DNA of 64,000 nt from assembly GCA_949284685.1 (NCBI GenBank), contig CASDWE010000002.1, positions 532,106-596,105 on the forward strand. Direction: 5' to 3'. The notes beneath the pieces are model-generated. The model was given only the letters and a program-made list of their open reading frames with translations. It was not told the DNA's origin and searched no databases. Below are positions 1 through 8,412 of the stretch, piece after piece (within the stretch, counting starts at the first letter, position 1; every line of letters starts with the position of its first letter). Made by a program: the position numbers and the translations under genes. Source of the stretch: an uncultured bacterium. GTDB lineage: Bacteria > Bacillota_I > Bacilli_A > RFN20 > CAG-826.

Positions 1-1
1 A

Positions 2-118
2 GTAATTTTCCGTTTATCTGGCGGTGATAATCATGAATTTGTCGACACTACTGGCTTTGTAAATGAAGTTAAAGTAAAAACTAAACCTATTGATATTAAG
101 GTTGTTAACCATCATTAA
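2..118 (+). CDS. C-terminal end of an unidentified protein (cut by window edge)
   Basis: An open frame enters from the left edge and ends at a TAA two bases before the rlmB start codon. It gives about 38 residues, including 'GGDNHEFVDTTGFVNEVKV', rich in charged and beta-branched residues. I do not recognise the family. The genes usually found here in Bacillus (cysS, mrnC) do not obviously end this way. The tight spacing suggests cotranscription with rlmB. Confidence 0.55.
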   Translation, partial: VIFRLSGGDNHEFVDTTGFVNEVKVKTKPIDIKVVNHH

Positions 119-120
119 TT

Positions 121-843
121 ATGCAAAAAACCTATATTTATGGTAGAAATACTATCACTGATGCAATAAAAAATATTAAAATTTATCATATTTATTTTTT
201 AAATGATTTTAAAGATAATAAAATTTTAAATTTGGTAAAAAATAAAAAAATTGAGTTTTCATATGTTGATTCTAATAAATTAAAACAATTATCAAATAAT
301 GGAAATCATCAAGGTGTTGTTGCAGAAATAGATCGCTTTGAATATTCTTCCTTACAAGATATTATTTCTAATTGCAAAAAAGTTAAAAATCCACTTATCT
401 TAATTTTAGATGGCATAACTGACCCAATGAATTTTGGGGCGATAATAAGAAGTGCTGACGCATTTAACGTTCAAGGAATAATTATTAAAAAGCATAATCA
501 AGTAATGGTTACTCCAAGTGTTTATAAAGTTTCTACTGGTGCAATAAATCATGTAAAAATTGCATTAGTTGCAAATTTAAACCAAACATTAGAAACATTA
601 AAAAAAGAAGGTTTTTGGTCGGTTGGAAGTGATGGAAACGCTCAAATATCTTATCAAGATTTAAAATATGATTTCCCTTGTGCTTTAATTGTTGGTTCTG
701 AAGGATTTGGGATATCTAAATTACTATTATCTAGATGTGATTATGTTGTTAAAATTGATATGTTTGGTCATGTCAATTCATTAAATGCATCCGTGGCCTG
801 TGGGATTTTGTTATCTCATATTAAAAATTGTAATAAAAAGTAA
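121..843 (+). CDS. rlmB: 23S rRNA 2'-O-methyltransferase, TrmH/SpoU family (RlmB-like)
   Basis: Methylates a ribose 2'-OH in rRNA using S-adenosylmethionine. The 240-residue length and layout match the SPOUT family: a short N-terminal L30e-like substrate-binding domain (about residues 1-75), then the knotted methyltransferase domain. Visible motifs are 'LDGITDPMNFGAIIRSADAF' (motif 1, with the conserved N and R), 'LIVGSEGFGISKL' (motif 2) and 'SLNASVACGILL' (motif 3). No clear Shine-Dalgarno precedes the ATG. RlmB is chosen over other SpoU paralogues because the next gene is a SigH-like sigma factor, as in the Bacillus cysS-mrnC-rlmB-sigH neighbourhood. That choice rests on context. Confidence 0.88.
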   Translation: MQKTYIYGRNTITDAIKNIKIYHIYFLNDFKDNKILNLVKNKKIEFSYVDSNKLKQLSNNGNHQGVVAEIDRFEYSSLQDIISNCKKVKNPLILILDGITDPMNFGAIIRSADAFNVQGIIIKKHNQVMVTPSVYKVSTGAINHVKIALVANLNQTLETLKKEGFWSVGSDGNAQISYQDLKYDFPCALIVGSEGFGISKLLLSRCDYVVKIDMFGHVNSLNASVACGILLSHIKNCNKK

Positions 844-922
844 TTTTATATTTAGACGTTAGATTTTAAAACAATATTTTTGGCATACTTTAATTTTTTA
901 TATTAAAAATAAAAGAATCGCT

Positions 923-1522
923 ATGAAGCGTGAATTTTTCAAGCACATAAGCGATGATGAACTTATTATATTAAGACGTCATGGAGATGAATACTCTAGT
1001 AATTTACTTGTAAAAAAATATAAAAAATATGCATTAAAAATCGCTAATATTAATTATTTCAACAATAAATCATTACCAATCAGTATAGATGAATATTATT
1101 CTGTGGCGATGCATTGTTTTCTATTAGCGTTTAAAAATTATAAAACTGGTGAAAATATGTTTAAAGCATATTGGGAAAGAATTACCGCTAACGAAATAAA
1201 TCATTATATTATTAATCGGTGCAAATCTAAAAACATCTTATCGCTTGATATGATATTTAATGATGGTGATGGAATGCCATTTTCTGAAATGGTTGGTAAA
1301 TTAGATTTTAATATAATTGAGGACATACATGTCAAAGAGATAAATCAAATTTTATCTAGCGATTCAAATTCTATTCTAAGTAACGAAGAAAGAACTGTTA
1401 TTATTGGAAAAATTTTTGATTCTGATACAAAAACATTAGCAAAGAAACTTAATAAAACGCAAAAGCACATAAACTATGTATATTCTAAAGCTAAAAATAA
1501 ACTAGGTTTTTTAAAAAAATAA
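923..1522 (+). CDS. Sigma-70 family RNA polymerase sigma factor, SigH-like
   Basis: A 199-residue protein with the layout of an alternative sigma factor. It begins 'ISDDELIILRRHGDEYSSNLLVKKY' (region 1.2/2.1-like, compare the SigH/ECF N-terminus), has a region-2-like helical block to about residue 100, and ends with a region-4 helix-turn-helix near 155-195 ('LAKKLNKTQKHINYVYSKAK'). Its place directly after rlmB matches the Bacillus rlmB-yacP-sigH order, with yacP missing. In Bacillus SigH drives post-exponential, competence and sporulation genes. No such targets are visible here, so its regulon is unknown. The ATG is preceded only by AT-rich sequence without a good ribosome-binding site. Confidence 0.75.
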   Translation: MKREFFKHISDDELIILRRHGDEYSSNLLVKKYKKYALKIANINYFNNKSLPISIDEYYSVAMHCFLLAFKNYKTGENMFKAYWERITANEINHYIINRCKSKNILSLDMIFNDGDGMPFSEMVGKLDFNIIEDIHVKEINQILSSDSNSILSNEERTVIIGKIFDSDTKTLAKKLNKTQKHINYVYSKAKNKLGFLKK

Positions 1523-1558
1523 TAATTTTAATTATTATTATGATATAATGCAAAGGGT

Positions 1559-2380
1559 ATGAATGCTATAAGTGTTAAAAATTTGACATACGAATATGAA
1601 GAAAATATAAAAGCGATTGATAATATATCGTTTGAAATACCAGTTGGTAGTTTTGTTTCGATTATTGGTAAAAATGGTTCTGGTAAATCTACTCTTGCTA
1701 AATTATTAGATGGTCTTTTAATTGCAAAAAGTGGTGAAATTAAAATTTTTGATTTGATTTTAAATAATAAAAATATTAAAGCAATTAGAAATAAAATTGG
1801 TATAGTATTTCAAAATCCTGATAATCAGTTTATTTCAACCACTGTTGAAGATGATATTGCTTTTGGCTTAGAAAATCGAAATATTGATTCAAGTAAAATG
1901 CAAGAAATAGTTATTGATTTTGCAAAAAAAGTAAACATGGATAAATATTTAAATAAAGAGCCTTCAAATTTAAGTGGTGGTCAAAAACAACGTGTTGCTA
2001 TCGCGGGCGTATTAGCACTAAATTGCGATATTGTTATTTTAGATGAAGCAACATCCATGTTAGATCCTAAAGGAAAAGAAGAAATAAGACAATTAATTGT
2101 TAAGATGAAACAAGAAAACCCATCTTTAACAATTTTATCAATTACTCATGATATTGAAGAAGCATATTTAAGCGATTATATTATCATTCTTGAAAATGGG
2201 AAAATAATTAAACAAGGAAAACATAAAGATATATTTTCTAATTTAGATGAATTAAAAAAATTAGGTTTTGAAACGCCATTTTTTATTACAGTCAAACAAG
2301 AATTGTTAAAACATGGATATGATTTTAGTGATTGCGAAAATATAAATGATTTAGTGGAGAAGTTATGCCAATTGATGTAA
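1559..2380 (+). CDS. ecfA1: Energy-coupling factor transporter ATPase EcfA1
   Basis: First ATPase of the ECF vitamin/cofactor transporter core. It pairs with EcfA2 and EcfT and powers exchangeable substrate-binding S components encoded elsewhere. Visible motifs: Walker A 'GKNGSGKST', Q-loop 'VFQNPDNQF', ABC signature 'LSGGQKQRVAIAG', Walker B 'IVILDEATSML' and the switch histidine in 'SITHDIEEA'. The 273-residue length is normal. A TATAAT hexamer at 1544-1549 lies only nine bases before the ATG, so a transcript started there would be almost leaderless. The 3' end overlaps ecfA2 by 16 bases, implying translational coupling. Confidence 0.95.
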   Translation: MNAISVKNLTYEYEENIKAIDNISFEIPVGSFVSIIGKNGSGKSTLAKLLDGLLIAKSGEIKIFDLILNNKNIKAIRNKIGIVFQNPDNQFISTTVEDDIAFGLENRNIDSSKMQEIVIDFAKKVNMDKYLNKEPSNLSGGQKQRVAIAGVLALNCDIVILDEATSMLDPKGKEEIRQLIVKMKQENPSLTILSITHDIEEAYLSDYIIILENGKIIKQGKHKDIFSNLDELKKLGFETPFFITVKQELLKHGYDFSDCENINDLVEKLCQLM

Positions 2381-3216
2381 AAGATTTACACTATATTTAT
2401 TTTAAAAAAACGCCTTTTCACGCTGATGCTTTAAATGGTGTTAATTTTCACATTGATAATAATAAATTTGTTGCCTTTATTGGTGCAACTGGAAGTGGTA
2501 AATCAACTATTATTCAACATTTAAATGGTTTATTAATTCCAACTTCTGGTGAAGTAAAAGTGGATGATTTTCTCTTAACAAATAATAAACGAAAAAACAA
2601 AAATATATCAAAATTAAGAAAGCATGTTGGAGTGGTTTTCCAATTTCCAGAATATCAACTTTTTGAAGAAACAGTTGAAGATGATGTTGCTTTTGGTCCA
2701 AAAAATTTTAAAGTTGGTAAAGAAGAGGCTTTATTAAAAGCTCATCAAGCTCTTCTAAGCGTTGGTTTAGATGAATCATATTTTAAACGTTCTCCATTTG
2801 AACTTTCAGGTGGAGAAAAAAGACGTGTAGCAATCGCAGGCATCCTAGCTATTGAACCTGATATATTAGTGCTAGATGAACCCACTGCAGGATTAGATAG
2901 TAAGGGTTGTGAATATATTATGTCTTTATTAAAAAAGATGCATGATGATAATAAAACAATTATATTGGTTAGTCACGATATGGATTTAGTTAATAAATAT
3001 TGTGATTATGTTTATGTTGTTGACGAAGGAAAGATAGTAAATCAAGGAAGCCCAAAAGATGTTTTTGTTTCACAAGATTTGAAAGGTGATTTAGAAATTC
3101 CTAAAATATATTATTTTTGCAGGCTTTTAAAACAAAAAGGTATAGATTTAGATATTAATTCTATAAATAATCTTGATGATTTAATGAATCAAATTATTGA
3201 AAGGATTAAAAAATAA
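2365..3216 (+). CDS. ecfA2: Energy-coupling factor transporter ATPase EcfA2
   Basis: Second ATPase of the ECF module. It has Walker A 'GATGSGKST', the hallmark 'VFQFPEYQLFEETVEDDVAFG', signature 'LSGGEKRRVAIAG', Walker B 'ILVLDEPTAGLD' and the switch 'VSHDMD'. EFQFPE/VFQFPE at the Q-loop and TAGLD after Walker B are typical of the A2 subunit, which separates it from the upstream paralogue. The ATG has a GGAG ribosome-binding site inside the end of ecfA1. The EcfT start lies two bases after its stop. Length 283 residues, intact. Confidence 0.95.
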   Translation: MPIDVKDLHYIYFKKTPFHADALNGVNFHIDNNKFVAFIGATGSGKSTIIQHLNGLLIPTSGEVKVDDFLLTNNKRKNKNISKLRKHVGVVFQFPEYQLFEETVEDDVAFGPKNFKVGKEEALLKAHQALLSVGLDESYFKRSPFELSGGEKRRVAIAGILAIEPDILVLDEPTAGLDSKGCEYIMSLLKKMHDDNKTIILVSHDMDLVNKYCDYVYVVDEGKIVNQGSPKDVFVSQDLKGDLEIPKIYYFCRLLKQKGIDLDINSINNLDDLMNQIIERIKK

Positions 3217-3217
3217 T

Positions 3218-4093
3218 ATGAATAGCATAAGTTTTGGCCGCTATGTCAATTACGATTCATTTATTCATAAACTAGATGCTAGAAGCAAAATATTATTTTT
3301 AATTTGCTTGATGATAATGATATTTATGCCATTTAGTGTTTGGTCAACTAGTTTAATTTTTTCTTTAATATATTTTGTTCTGCTTATTGTTTTGATGATA
3401 ATGTCACATTGTTCGTTTTTATCTTTTTTAAAAGGTATTTTATCAATGTGGTTTTTATTTTTGTTTTTAATTATTATTTTTATATTTGTCCCAAATCCTA
3501 ATATGTCGACAGTGCTTTTATATCAATTTAGCGATAATTATGCAATATATTGGGATGGTGTTTATCAAGCTGGGTATATATTTTTAAGATTGATTTTAAT
3601 GATGTCATTGACTCTTATTTTAACCGCAACTACAAAACCATTAGATCTTACTTATGCTTTAGAATGGTACATGGCTCCTCTTAAAATAATTAATTTTCCA
3701 GTACATACAATTGCCATGATGATAAGTATTGCATTACGCTTTATTCCAACATTTTTAGATGAAGCTCAAAGAATTATGAAAGCACAAGCATCACGTGGAG
3801 TGGATTTTTCTAAAGGTGGTTTATTTAAAAAAATGAAAGCAGTAATATCATTAATTATTCCTCTTTTTATTAGCGCTTTTGAAAAAAGCCAGCAACTATC
3901 CGATGCAATGGAAGCAAGAGGGTATGACCCCAATTCTAAAAGGAGCAAATATCGCAAATTAAAATTTCATCTAAAAGATTTGTTTTCTGCAATATTTGTT
4001 TTCGCACTTGTCGGTTTTATTATGTATTTATCTATTGCACACGGCAATATTGATGTCATAGATTTTGTTTTCGGTGTAAAGGTTGGATTTTAA
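3218..4093 (+). CDS. ecfT: Energy-coupling factor transporter transmembrane protein EcfT
   Basis: The membrane scaffold that joins the two ECF ATPases to the S component. It has several N-terminal hydrophobic segments and a cytoplasmic coupling region with two A-R-G type motifs ('AQASRGVDF' and 'AMEARGYDP'), which are the EcfT coupling helices. The start is set at the ATG directly after the ecfA2 stop, with AAGGA at 3201-3205; a TTG upstream at 3197 is in frame but less likely. About 291 residues. The gene sits in the canonical ecfA1-ecfA2-ecfT-truA order and its stop abuts the truA ATG. Confidence 0.93.
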   Translation: MNSISFGRYVNYDSFIHKLDARSKILFLICLMIMIFMPFSVWSTSLIFSLIYFVLLIVLMIMSHCSFLSFLKGILSMWFLFLFLIIIFIFVPNPNMSTVLLYQFSDNYAIYWDGVYQAGYIFLRLILMMSLTLILTATTKPLDLTYALEWYMAPLKIINFPVHTIAMMISIALRFIPTFLDEAQRIMKAQASRGVDFSKGGLFKKMKAVISLIIPLFISAFEKSQQLSDAMEARGYDPNSKRSKYRKLKFHLKDLFSAIFVFALVGFIMYLSIAHGNIDVIDFVFGVKVGF

Positions 4094-4825
4094 ATGAGAT
4101 TATTAGTAAAAGTTGAATATATTGGCAAAAATTACTGCGGTTGGCAAAAACAAAATGGGCAGGTGTCAATTGAAGAAACCATTGAAAATGTCATTAGCAA
4201 AATTTTAAATGTGCCAACTAAAATTTATGGTTCTGGAAGAACAGATAGCAAAGTCAATGCCTGCGGGCAATATTTTCATTTTGATATCCTTAAAAGCAAT
4301 ATCGACATAGATAGATTAAAATATTCAATTAATTGTTTATTGCCAAATGATATTTCTATATTATCTTTAAAATGCGTCGATGATAATTTTCACGCAAGAT
4401 ATTCGGCGAAAAGAAAAATATATATGTACCAAATATATTTAGGTGAACCTTCTGTTTTTTTAAAAGACTATGTTGAAATAGTTTATCAATCTTTCGATTT
4501 AGATTTGTTTAAAAAATGTTTAAATTTATTTGTTGGTCAACACAATTTTAAAAATTTTACTTCCAAAGAAGAAGATGAAAACAATTTTGTAAGAACTATT
4601 TATAAAATTGATGTAATTAAGGACAAAAATTTAATAAAAGTAATAATAAATGGTGATGGATTTATGCGCTACATGATAAGGTATATAATTGGCACATCAA
4701 TTAATGTCGCAATAGGGAAAATAAATATTAATTTTATCAATGATTTATTAAATAAAGATGTTAGAAATATTACATCTTATAAAGCTAATTCATGTGGCTT
4801 GTTTTTAATGGATGTGTTGTATTAA
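4094..4825 (+). CDS. truA: tRNA pseudouridine(38-40) synthase TruA
   Basis: Converts uridines 38-40 in the anticodon arm of several tRNAs to pseudouridine. The N-terminus 'VEYIGKNYCGWQKQNG' and the catalytic segment 'GSGRTDSKVNACGQYFHFD', with the catalytic Asp in 'GRTDS', are diagnostic. 'DDNFHARYSAKRKIYMYQI' and 'GDGFMRYMIRYIIGT' are further family motifs. The 243 residues match the family. The ATG follows the ecfT stop without a gap, so it is probably translated from the same mRNA, as in Bacillus. Confidence 0.95.
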   Translation: MRLLVKVEYIGKNYCGWQKQNGQVSIEETIENVISKILNVPTKIYGSGRTDSKVNACGQYFHFDILKSNIDIDRLKYSINCLLPNDISILSLKCVDDNFHARYSAKRKIYMYQIYLGEPSVFLKDYVEIVYQSFDLDLFKKCLNLFVGQHNFKNFTSKEEDENNFVRTIYKIDVIKDKNLIKVIINGDGFMRYMIRYIIGTSINVAIGKININFINDLLNKDVRNITSYKANSCGLFLMDVLY

Positions 4826-4862
4826 ACTATTATAGGAATAATAAATGTTAAGGAGAAATTAT

Positions 4863-5570
4863 ATGGGTAGACATTTTGAAGTTAGAGCAAAAGCAATGGC
4901 GGCAACCGCTGCTAAAAAATCCGCGGTTAACATGCGAGCTAGTAAAGAAATTTATATGGCAGCTAAATCTGGTATTCCTGATCCTAACGCTAATTTAGCA
5001 TTAAGAAGTGCAATAGAAAAATGGAAAGGACAATCTGTTCCAAAAGATGTTATTGATCGTGCTATTAAAAAAGCTCAAGGAGGAGATGCAGCTTCTTATG
5101 AATCTGGGCGTTATGAAGCTTTTGGTCCAGGCAATTCTTTTATAATTGTAGAAACTCTATCAGATAATTCTAATCGTGCAAATAGTGAAGTAAGAGCCGC
5201 TATTACTAAAAAAGGTGGGCACATGGGTTCGGTTATCTATAATTTTACTGAATATGGCGTTTTTACATTTAAGGGAAATAATCGTGATGAAGTAGAAGAA
5301 GCATTAATTCTTGGCGATGTAGATGTAAGTGATGTGAGTGAAGAAGAAGGATACATTAACGTATTAGTGGCACCAAATGATTTTGCAAAAGCAAGAGATG
5401 TGTTAAATTCTTTAAATATCAGCGAGTTTGAAACAAATGAAATTTCTTTTATTCCAAATGATTATATTGAGATATCTAATCCGGAAGATAAAAGAAAATT
5501 TACTGAATTGCTTGATATGCTTGATGGTTTAGAAGATGTTCAAGCAGTATATCATAATGTTTCGTTATAA
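4863..5570 (+). CDS. yebC: YebC/PmpR family protein, translation/transcription regulator
   Basis: About 235 residues with the family start 'MGRHFEVRAKAMAATAAKKS' and the core 'PNANLALRSAIEKWKGQSVP', 'YEAFGPGNSFIIVETLSDN' and 'GHMGSVIYNF'. YebC-family proteins were described as DNA-binding regulators; some paralogues have since been linked to ribosomes stalled on proline stretches. The strong ribosome-binding site AGGAG at 4851-4855 fits the ATG at 4863; the in-frame ATG at 4845 lies upstream of that site and is not used. It stands alone between truA and the rplM promoter. Confidence 0.93.
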   Translation: MGRHFEVRAKAMAATAAKKSAVNMRASKEIYMAAKSGIPDPNANLALRSAIEKWKGQSVPKDVIDRAIKKAQGGDAASYESGRYEAFGPGNSFIIVETLSDNSNRANSEVRAAITKKGGHMGSVIYNFTEYGVFTFKGNNRDEVEEALILGDVDVSDVSEEEGYINVLVAPNDFAKARDVLNSLNISEFETNEISFIPNDYIEISNPEDKRKFTELLDMLDGLEDVQAVYHNVSL

Positions 5571-5576
5571 TTTTTG

Positions 5577-5605
5577 TTGACTTAAACAATAATATATAAT
5601 ATTAT
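5577..5605 (+). promoter_or_regulatory. Sigma-A type promoter of rplM-rpsI
   Basis: TTGACT at 5577-5582 and TATTAT at 5600-5605 are 17 bases apart, a near-consensus housekeeping promoter. An alternative TATAAT at 5595-5600 is too close to this -35 box. The predicted start near 5612 gives a leader of about 70 bases. Confidence 0.7.
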
Positions 5606-5681
5606 TTTAGTCGGCACTAATTGCTAAAACTAGTAGTCCCGGTAAGAGTACAAGTATTAGTAAGAAGGGAGATAAAGAGTT
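5606..5681 (+). promoter_or_regulatory. rplM leader, possible autoregulatory L13-type leader RNA
   Basis: The untranslated stretch between the promoter and the L13 start is unusually G/C-containing for this genome. It can pair CGGCACTA near 5612 with TAGTAGTCCCG near 5630, and ends in the ribosome-binding site AAGGGAG. L13 leaders that bind their own protein are known in Bacillales. I cannot confirm the covariance pattern by eye, so this is only a suggestion. Confidence 0.3.
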
Positions 5682-6125
5682 ATGCAACGTCAAACAAGTA
5701 TTGCAAAACCAAGTGAGATTACACGTAAATGGTATGTCATTGATGCTAAAGATAAACCATTAGGACGTTTAGCCAGCGAAGTTGCAGTGGTGTTAATGGG
5801 AAAAAACAAACCAATTTATACACCAAATGTTGATTGCGGTGATTATGTTATTGTAATCAATGCAAGCAAAGTAAGCTTATCTGGAAATAATAAACTCACA
5901 AATAAATTTTATTACAACGCTTCAGGCTACAATGGTGGTCTAAGAAAAAGAAGCGCAAAAGAAATGTTAGCAAATTATCCATGCGAAATGATGGAAAGAT
6001 GCGTACACGGAATGTTACCAAAAGGTAAATTAGGAAGAGCTATTGAAAAGAAATTATTCGTTTATGCTGACGATAAGCACCTTCACGAAGCTCAAAAGCC
6101 AGAAGTGCTTGAGCTAAAATATTAA
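5682..6125 (+). CDS. rplM: 50S ribosomal protein L13
   Basis: Early-assembling large-subunit protein. 'KWYVIDAKDKPLGRLASEVA' and 'LMGKNKPIYTPNVDCGDYV' are L13 signatures, as is 'MLPKGKLGRAIEKKLFVYA'. The 147-residue length is standard. AAGGGAG precedes the ATG. The pair rplM-rpsI, 13 bases apart, is one of the most conserved bacterial operons. Confidence 0.98.
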   Translation: MQRQTSIAKPSEITRKWYVIDAKDKPLGRLASEVAVVLMGKNKPIYTPNVDCGDYVIVINASKVSLSGNNKLTNKFYYNASGYNGGLRKRSAKEMLANYPCEMMERCVHGMLPKGKLGRAIEKKLFVYADDKHLHEAQKPEVLELKY

Positions 6126-6138
6126 AGGAGAATGAAAT

Positions 6139-6537
6139 ATGGCTAAAAAAGAAAATGTCCAATATTATGGCACTGGTCGTAGAAAATCTTCTGTCGCTCG
6201 TGTTTATTTAGTCGGTGGAAGTGGAAAAATTACAATTAATGAACGTGATGTTCGTGACTATATGCCTTATGAAACATTAGTTATGGATTTAAGACAACCA
6301 TTAACATTGACAAACACCCAAGATAAATATGATGTGATCGCTCATGTTTCTGGTGGTGGTTTCACAGGTCAAGCTGGTGCTATTCGATTAGGTATTGCTC
6401 GTGCATTGCTTACTGCTGGTGTCGATCGCAAAACGTTAAAAGTTGCTGGTATGATTAGTCGCGATTCAAGAAGCAAAGAACGTAAGAAATACGGTCTTAA
6501 AGCTGCAAGACGCGCACCACAATTCTCTAAACGTTAA
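6139..6537 (+). CDS. rpsI: 30S ribosomal protein S9
   Basis: Small-subunit protein whose basic C-terminal tail reaches the P-site tRNA. The N-terminus '[19 protein letters not shown]' and the C-terminal '[20 protein letters not shown]' ending in 'QFSKR' are diagnostic, and 132 residues is the usual size. AAAGGAG precedes the ATG. A strong intrinsic terminator follows the stop. Confidence 0.98.
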   Translation: MAKKENVQYYGTGRRKSSVARVYLVGGSGKITINERDVRDYMPYETLVMDLRQPLTLTNTQDKYDVIAHVSGGGFTGQAGAIRLGIARALLTAGVDRKTLKVAGMISRDSRSKERKKYGLKAARRAPQFSKR

Positions 6538-6559
6538 TTGTATAAACGAACCATTATTA

Positions 6560-6583
6560 AGCCTCCTCTGGAGGCTTTTTTTA
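6560..6583 (+). terminator. Intrinsic terminator of rplM-rpsI
   Basis: AGCCTCC (6560-6566), a TCT loop and GGAGGCT (6570-6576) form a perfect seven-pair stem, followed by a run of seven T. Confidence 0.93.
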
Positions 6584-6645
6584 TTATAAAAATATATTGA
6601 CTTTGACATAAGTGTTGTAGTATATTTAATAAGCACGTTGATGAA

Positions 6646-6722
6646 GGGCCTTTAGCTCAGTTGGTTAGAGCACTCCCCTGATAAGGGAGAGGTCGATAGT
6701 TCAAGTCTATTAAGGCCCACCA
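6646..6722 (+). tRNA. tRNA-Ile (anticodon GAT)
   Basis: Cloverleaf with acceptor GGGCCTT (6646-6652) pairing with AAGGCCC (6712-6718), D-arm GCTC/GAGC, anticodon stem CTCCC/GGGAG around loop CTGATAA, and an encoded CCA at 6720-6722. TTGACA at 6603-6608 and the AT-rich TATATTTAAT at 6621-6630 are a likely promoter. The 3' half reads 'GTTCAAGTC', as expected of the T-loop. Confidence 0.95.
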
Positions 6723-6736
6723 TTAAGCGAATATAT

Positions 6737-6768
6737 GTCTAATGCTAAAAATAGTGTTAGACTTTTTT
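6737..6768 (+). terminator. Terminator of tRNA-Ile
   Basis: GTCTAATGCTA (6737-6747) and TAGTGTTAGAC (6752-6762) form an eleven-pair stem with two G-U pairs and an AAAA loop, then six T. The T-run is also the first part of a 58-bp repeat. Confidence 0.85.
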
Positions 6769-6820
6769 CTTTTATACGATATATCGCAGTTTTTCGGATT
6801 TAGCACCGTGTAAGTGTATA
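6763..6820 (+). repeat. 58-bp repeat, copy 1 (downstream of tRNA-Ile)
   Basis: Aligns with 53521-53578 without gaps, with three differences in 58 bases. The core includes TATACGATATATCGC and CCGTGTAAGTGTATA. Both copies directly follow a tRNA terminator stem and both precede a DUF4143-type ATPase gene. Possible integration scar or insertion-sequence end; identity unknown. Confidence 0.7.
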
Positions 6821-7004
6821 GCACATTAAATTATATTTGATGATAAAAAATCAATATTAAAAACCTTAATCTTATATTGAGGGTTGAAATCTCTCATCAC
6901 GGAAAAGCACGAAGTTTAAATTAATTTTGTAGCCAATAATCATCTATTTGTTTACGCACAACAAAGTTGTATATAAATCAAAAGACTCTAAATGAATATT
7001 AAAT

Positions 7005-8300
7005 TTAGATACAAAATGCTGCATAGAGTGGTACAATTTTTTTATTATCCTCATATGCAAAGTTTTTTGTAGAGAGCTTTATAGCATAATCAGGCTTGTA
7101 GATATCCATATAGACCCTTAAACTTTTAGCTCTGGTATTGTCGGCGGATTTGACCTCAATTGGGATAAGTTTGCCTTTACGCTGGATGATAAAATCTATT
7201 TCAGCACCACGTTCAGACTCCCAATAGTAAGTGCGATATCCATTAATGGATAGCTGCACATTTACATAGTTTTCAGCCATACCTCCTTTAAAATCGTTCA
7301 GTTCCTCAACCATATAAAGAACGTCATTTGCTGTTAAATCTTTCTTAGCAGAAAGCAAACCTAAATCCGACACATAAATCTTGAACGCATCAATGTCACG
7401 ATAGTTTTCCAAAGGTTTTTTTATTTGTTCCACCTTGTAAACTTGCGATACAATACCAGACAGACAGAGCCATTCAATAGCATTTTCAAACTCAGAAGCC
7501 CGCCCGCCCTTTTTAATCAATTTATACTGAAAGCGAGTGTTTTTCTTGGAAAGTTGAATAGTAATGTTATCATAGGTAAGTCTAGTTTTTTTGATTTCGT
7601 TTAAATTGTTGTACTTGCTCATATCATTAAGATAGCTTGTAAGAATGGTATCCTGCGTATGGCGTACAAGAATATAGTCCTTTGTTTCTATAAATTGCAT
7701 TACACATTCTGGCATGCCTCCTACAACGAGATATTGGCGGTAAAGCAGCATTGCCGCATCGTGGAGAGCGGTTGGCATTTGTTTATCAGTTTCAAAACAC
7801 TTTTTAATCTTTTCCACAAGAGTATCTTCACCCATAGCAATCATAAATTCCTCCATGTCCATAGGATACATGGTTTTCATATCAACCTTGCCAACGGGAA
7901 ATGAAAACTTTGCCCGATTAACAGCTACACCCAGGAGGCTCCCTACAACAACGACATGATAGTCTGGTGCATCTTCACAAAAATATTTCAGCGAAGTTAA
8001 AGCTCTTTCACAAAGTTGAACTTCGTCAAAAATAATCAGCGTTTTTTCTTTAACGATAGTCTGACCTGAAATATGAGATAAAATTGGTATCAAATAGTTG
8101 GGATCTATGTTTTCCTCAAAGGTTTTACTTAGTTTTGGATTGGTTTCAAAATTAAAATAAGCTACATTCTCATAATGGGTACGCCCAAATTCTAGAATAG
8201 AGTAAGTTTTGCCAACTTGCCTTGCTCCTTGCAAAACGAGGGGCTTGCGGTGTTTGCTTTCTTTCCATGCTTCTAGGAAGCTCATAATCTTTCTATACAT
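7005..8300 (-). CDS. AAA ATPase with C-terminal DUF4143 domain (first copy)
   Basis: A 431-residue ATPase of the widespread 'ATP-binding protein' family (AAA_14 plus DUF4143). It has Walker A 'LQGARQVGKTYS', Walker B 'TLIIFDEVQLCERAL', the 'YPMDMEEFMIAMGED' segment typical of the family, and a C-terminal nuclease-like patch 'GAEIDFIIQRKGKLIPIEVKS', with the D...EVK arrangement of PD-(D/E)XK-like folds. Cellular function is unknown; these genes are mobile and abundant in gut bacteria. The start is placed at 8300 because GAGG lies just upstream and a promoter (8329-8357) overlaps the longer frame. Base composition is visibly less AT-rich than the flanks, suggesting transfer. Confidence 0.88.
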   Translation of the reverse strand: MYRKIMSFLEAWKESKHRKPLVLQGARQVGKTYSILEFGRTHYENVAYFNFETNPKLSKTFEENIDPNYLIPILSHISGQTIVKEKTLIIFDEVQLCERALTSLKYFCEDAPDYHVVVVGSLLGVAVNRAKFSFPVGKVDMKTMYPMDMEEFMIAMGEDTLVEKIKKCFETDKQMPTALHDAAMLLYRQYLVVGGMPECVMQFIETKDYILVRHTQDTILTSYLNDMSKYNNLNEIKKTRLTYDNITIQLSKKNTRFQYKLIKKGGRASEFENAIEWLCLSGIVSQVYKVEQIKKPLENYRDIDAFKIYVSDLGLLSAKKDLTANDVLYMVEELNDFKGGMAENYVNVQLSINGYRTYYWESERGAEIDFIIQRKGKLIPIEVKSADNTRAKSLRVYMDIYKPDYAIKLSTKNFAYEDNKKIVPLYAAFCI

Positions 8301-8328
8301 AATTTGCCTCTTTATCCATGTTAAACAT

Positions 8329-8357
8329 AGTATATGAGATATTCGTGTAAAAATCAA
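8329..8357 (-). promoter_or_regulatory. Promoter of the first DUF4143 ATPase
   Basis: On the minus strand, TTGATT (8352-8357) and TATACT (8329-8334) are separated by exactly 17 bases, about 28 bases before the chosen start codon. Confidence 0.6.
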
Positions 8358-8412
8358 TAAAATTTGTCCCAGTTTTTACATTAAATTACGCGAATAATTT
8401 TATGAAAATCTC

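Noticed and set aside
5606..5681. Firm call of an Rfam L13 leader RNA
   Set aside because: Position and partial pairing fit, but I could not verify the consensus structure, so it is kept only as a low-confidence feature.
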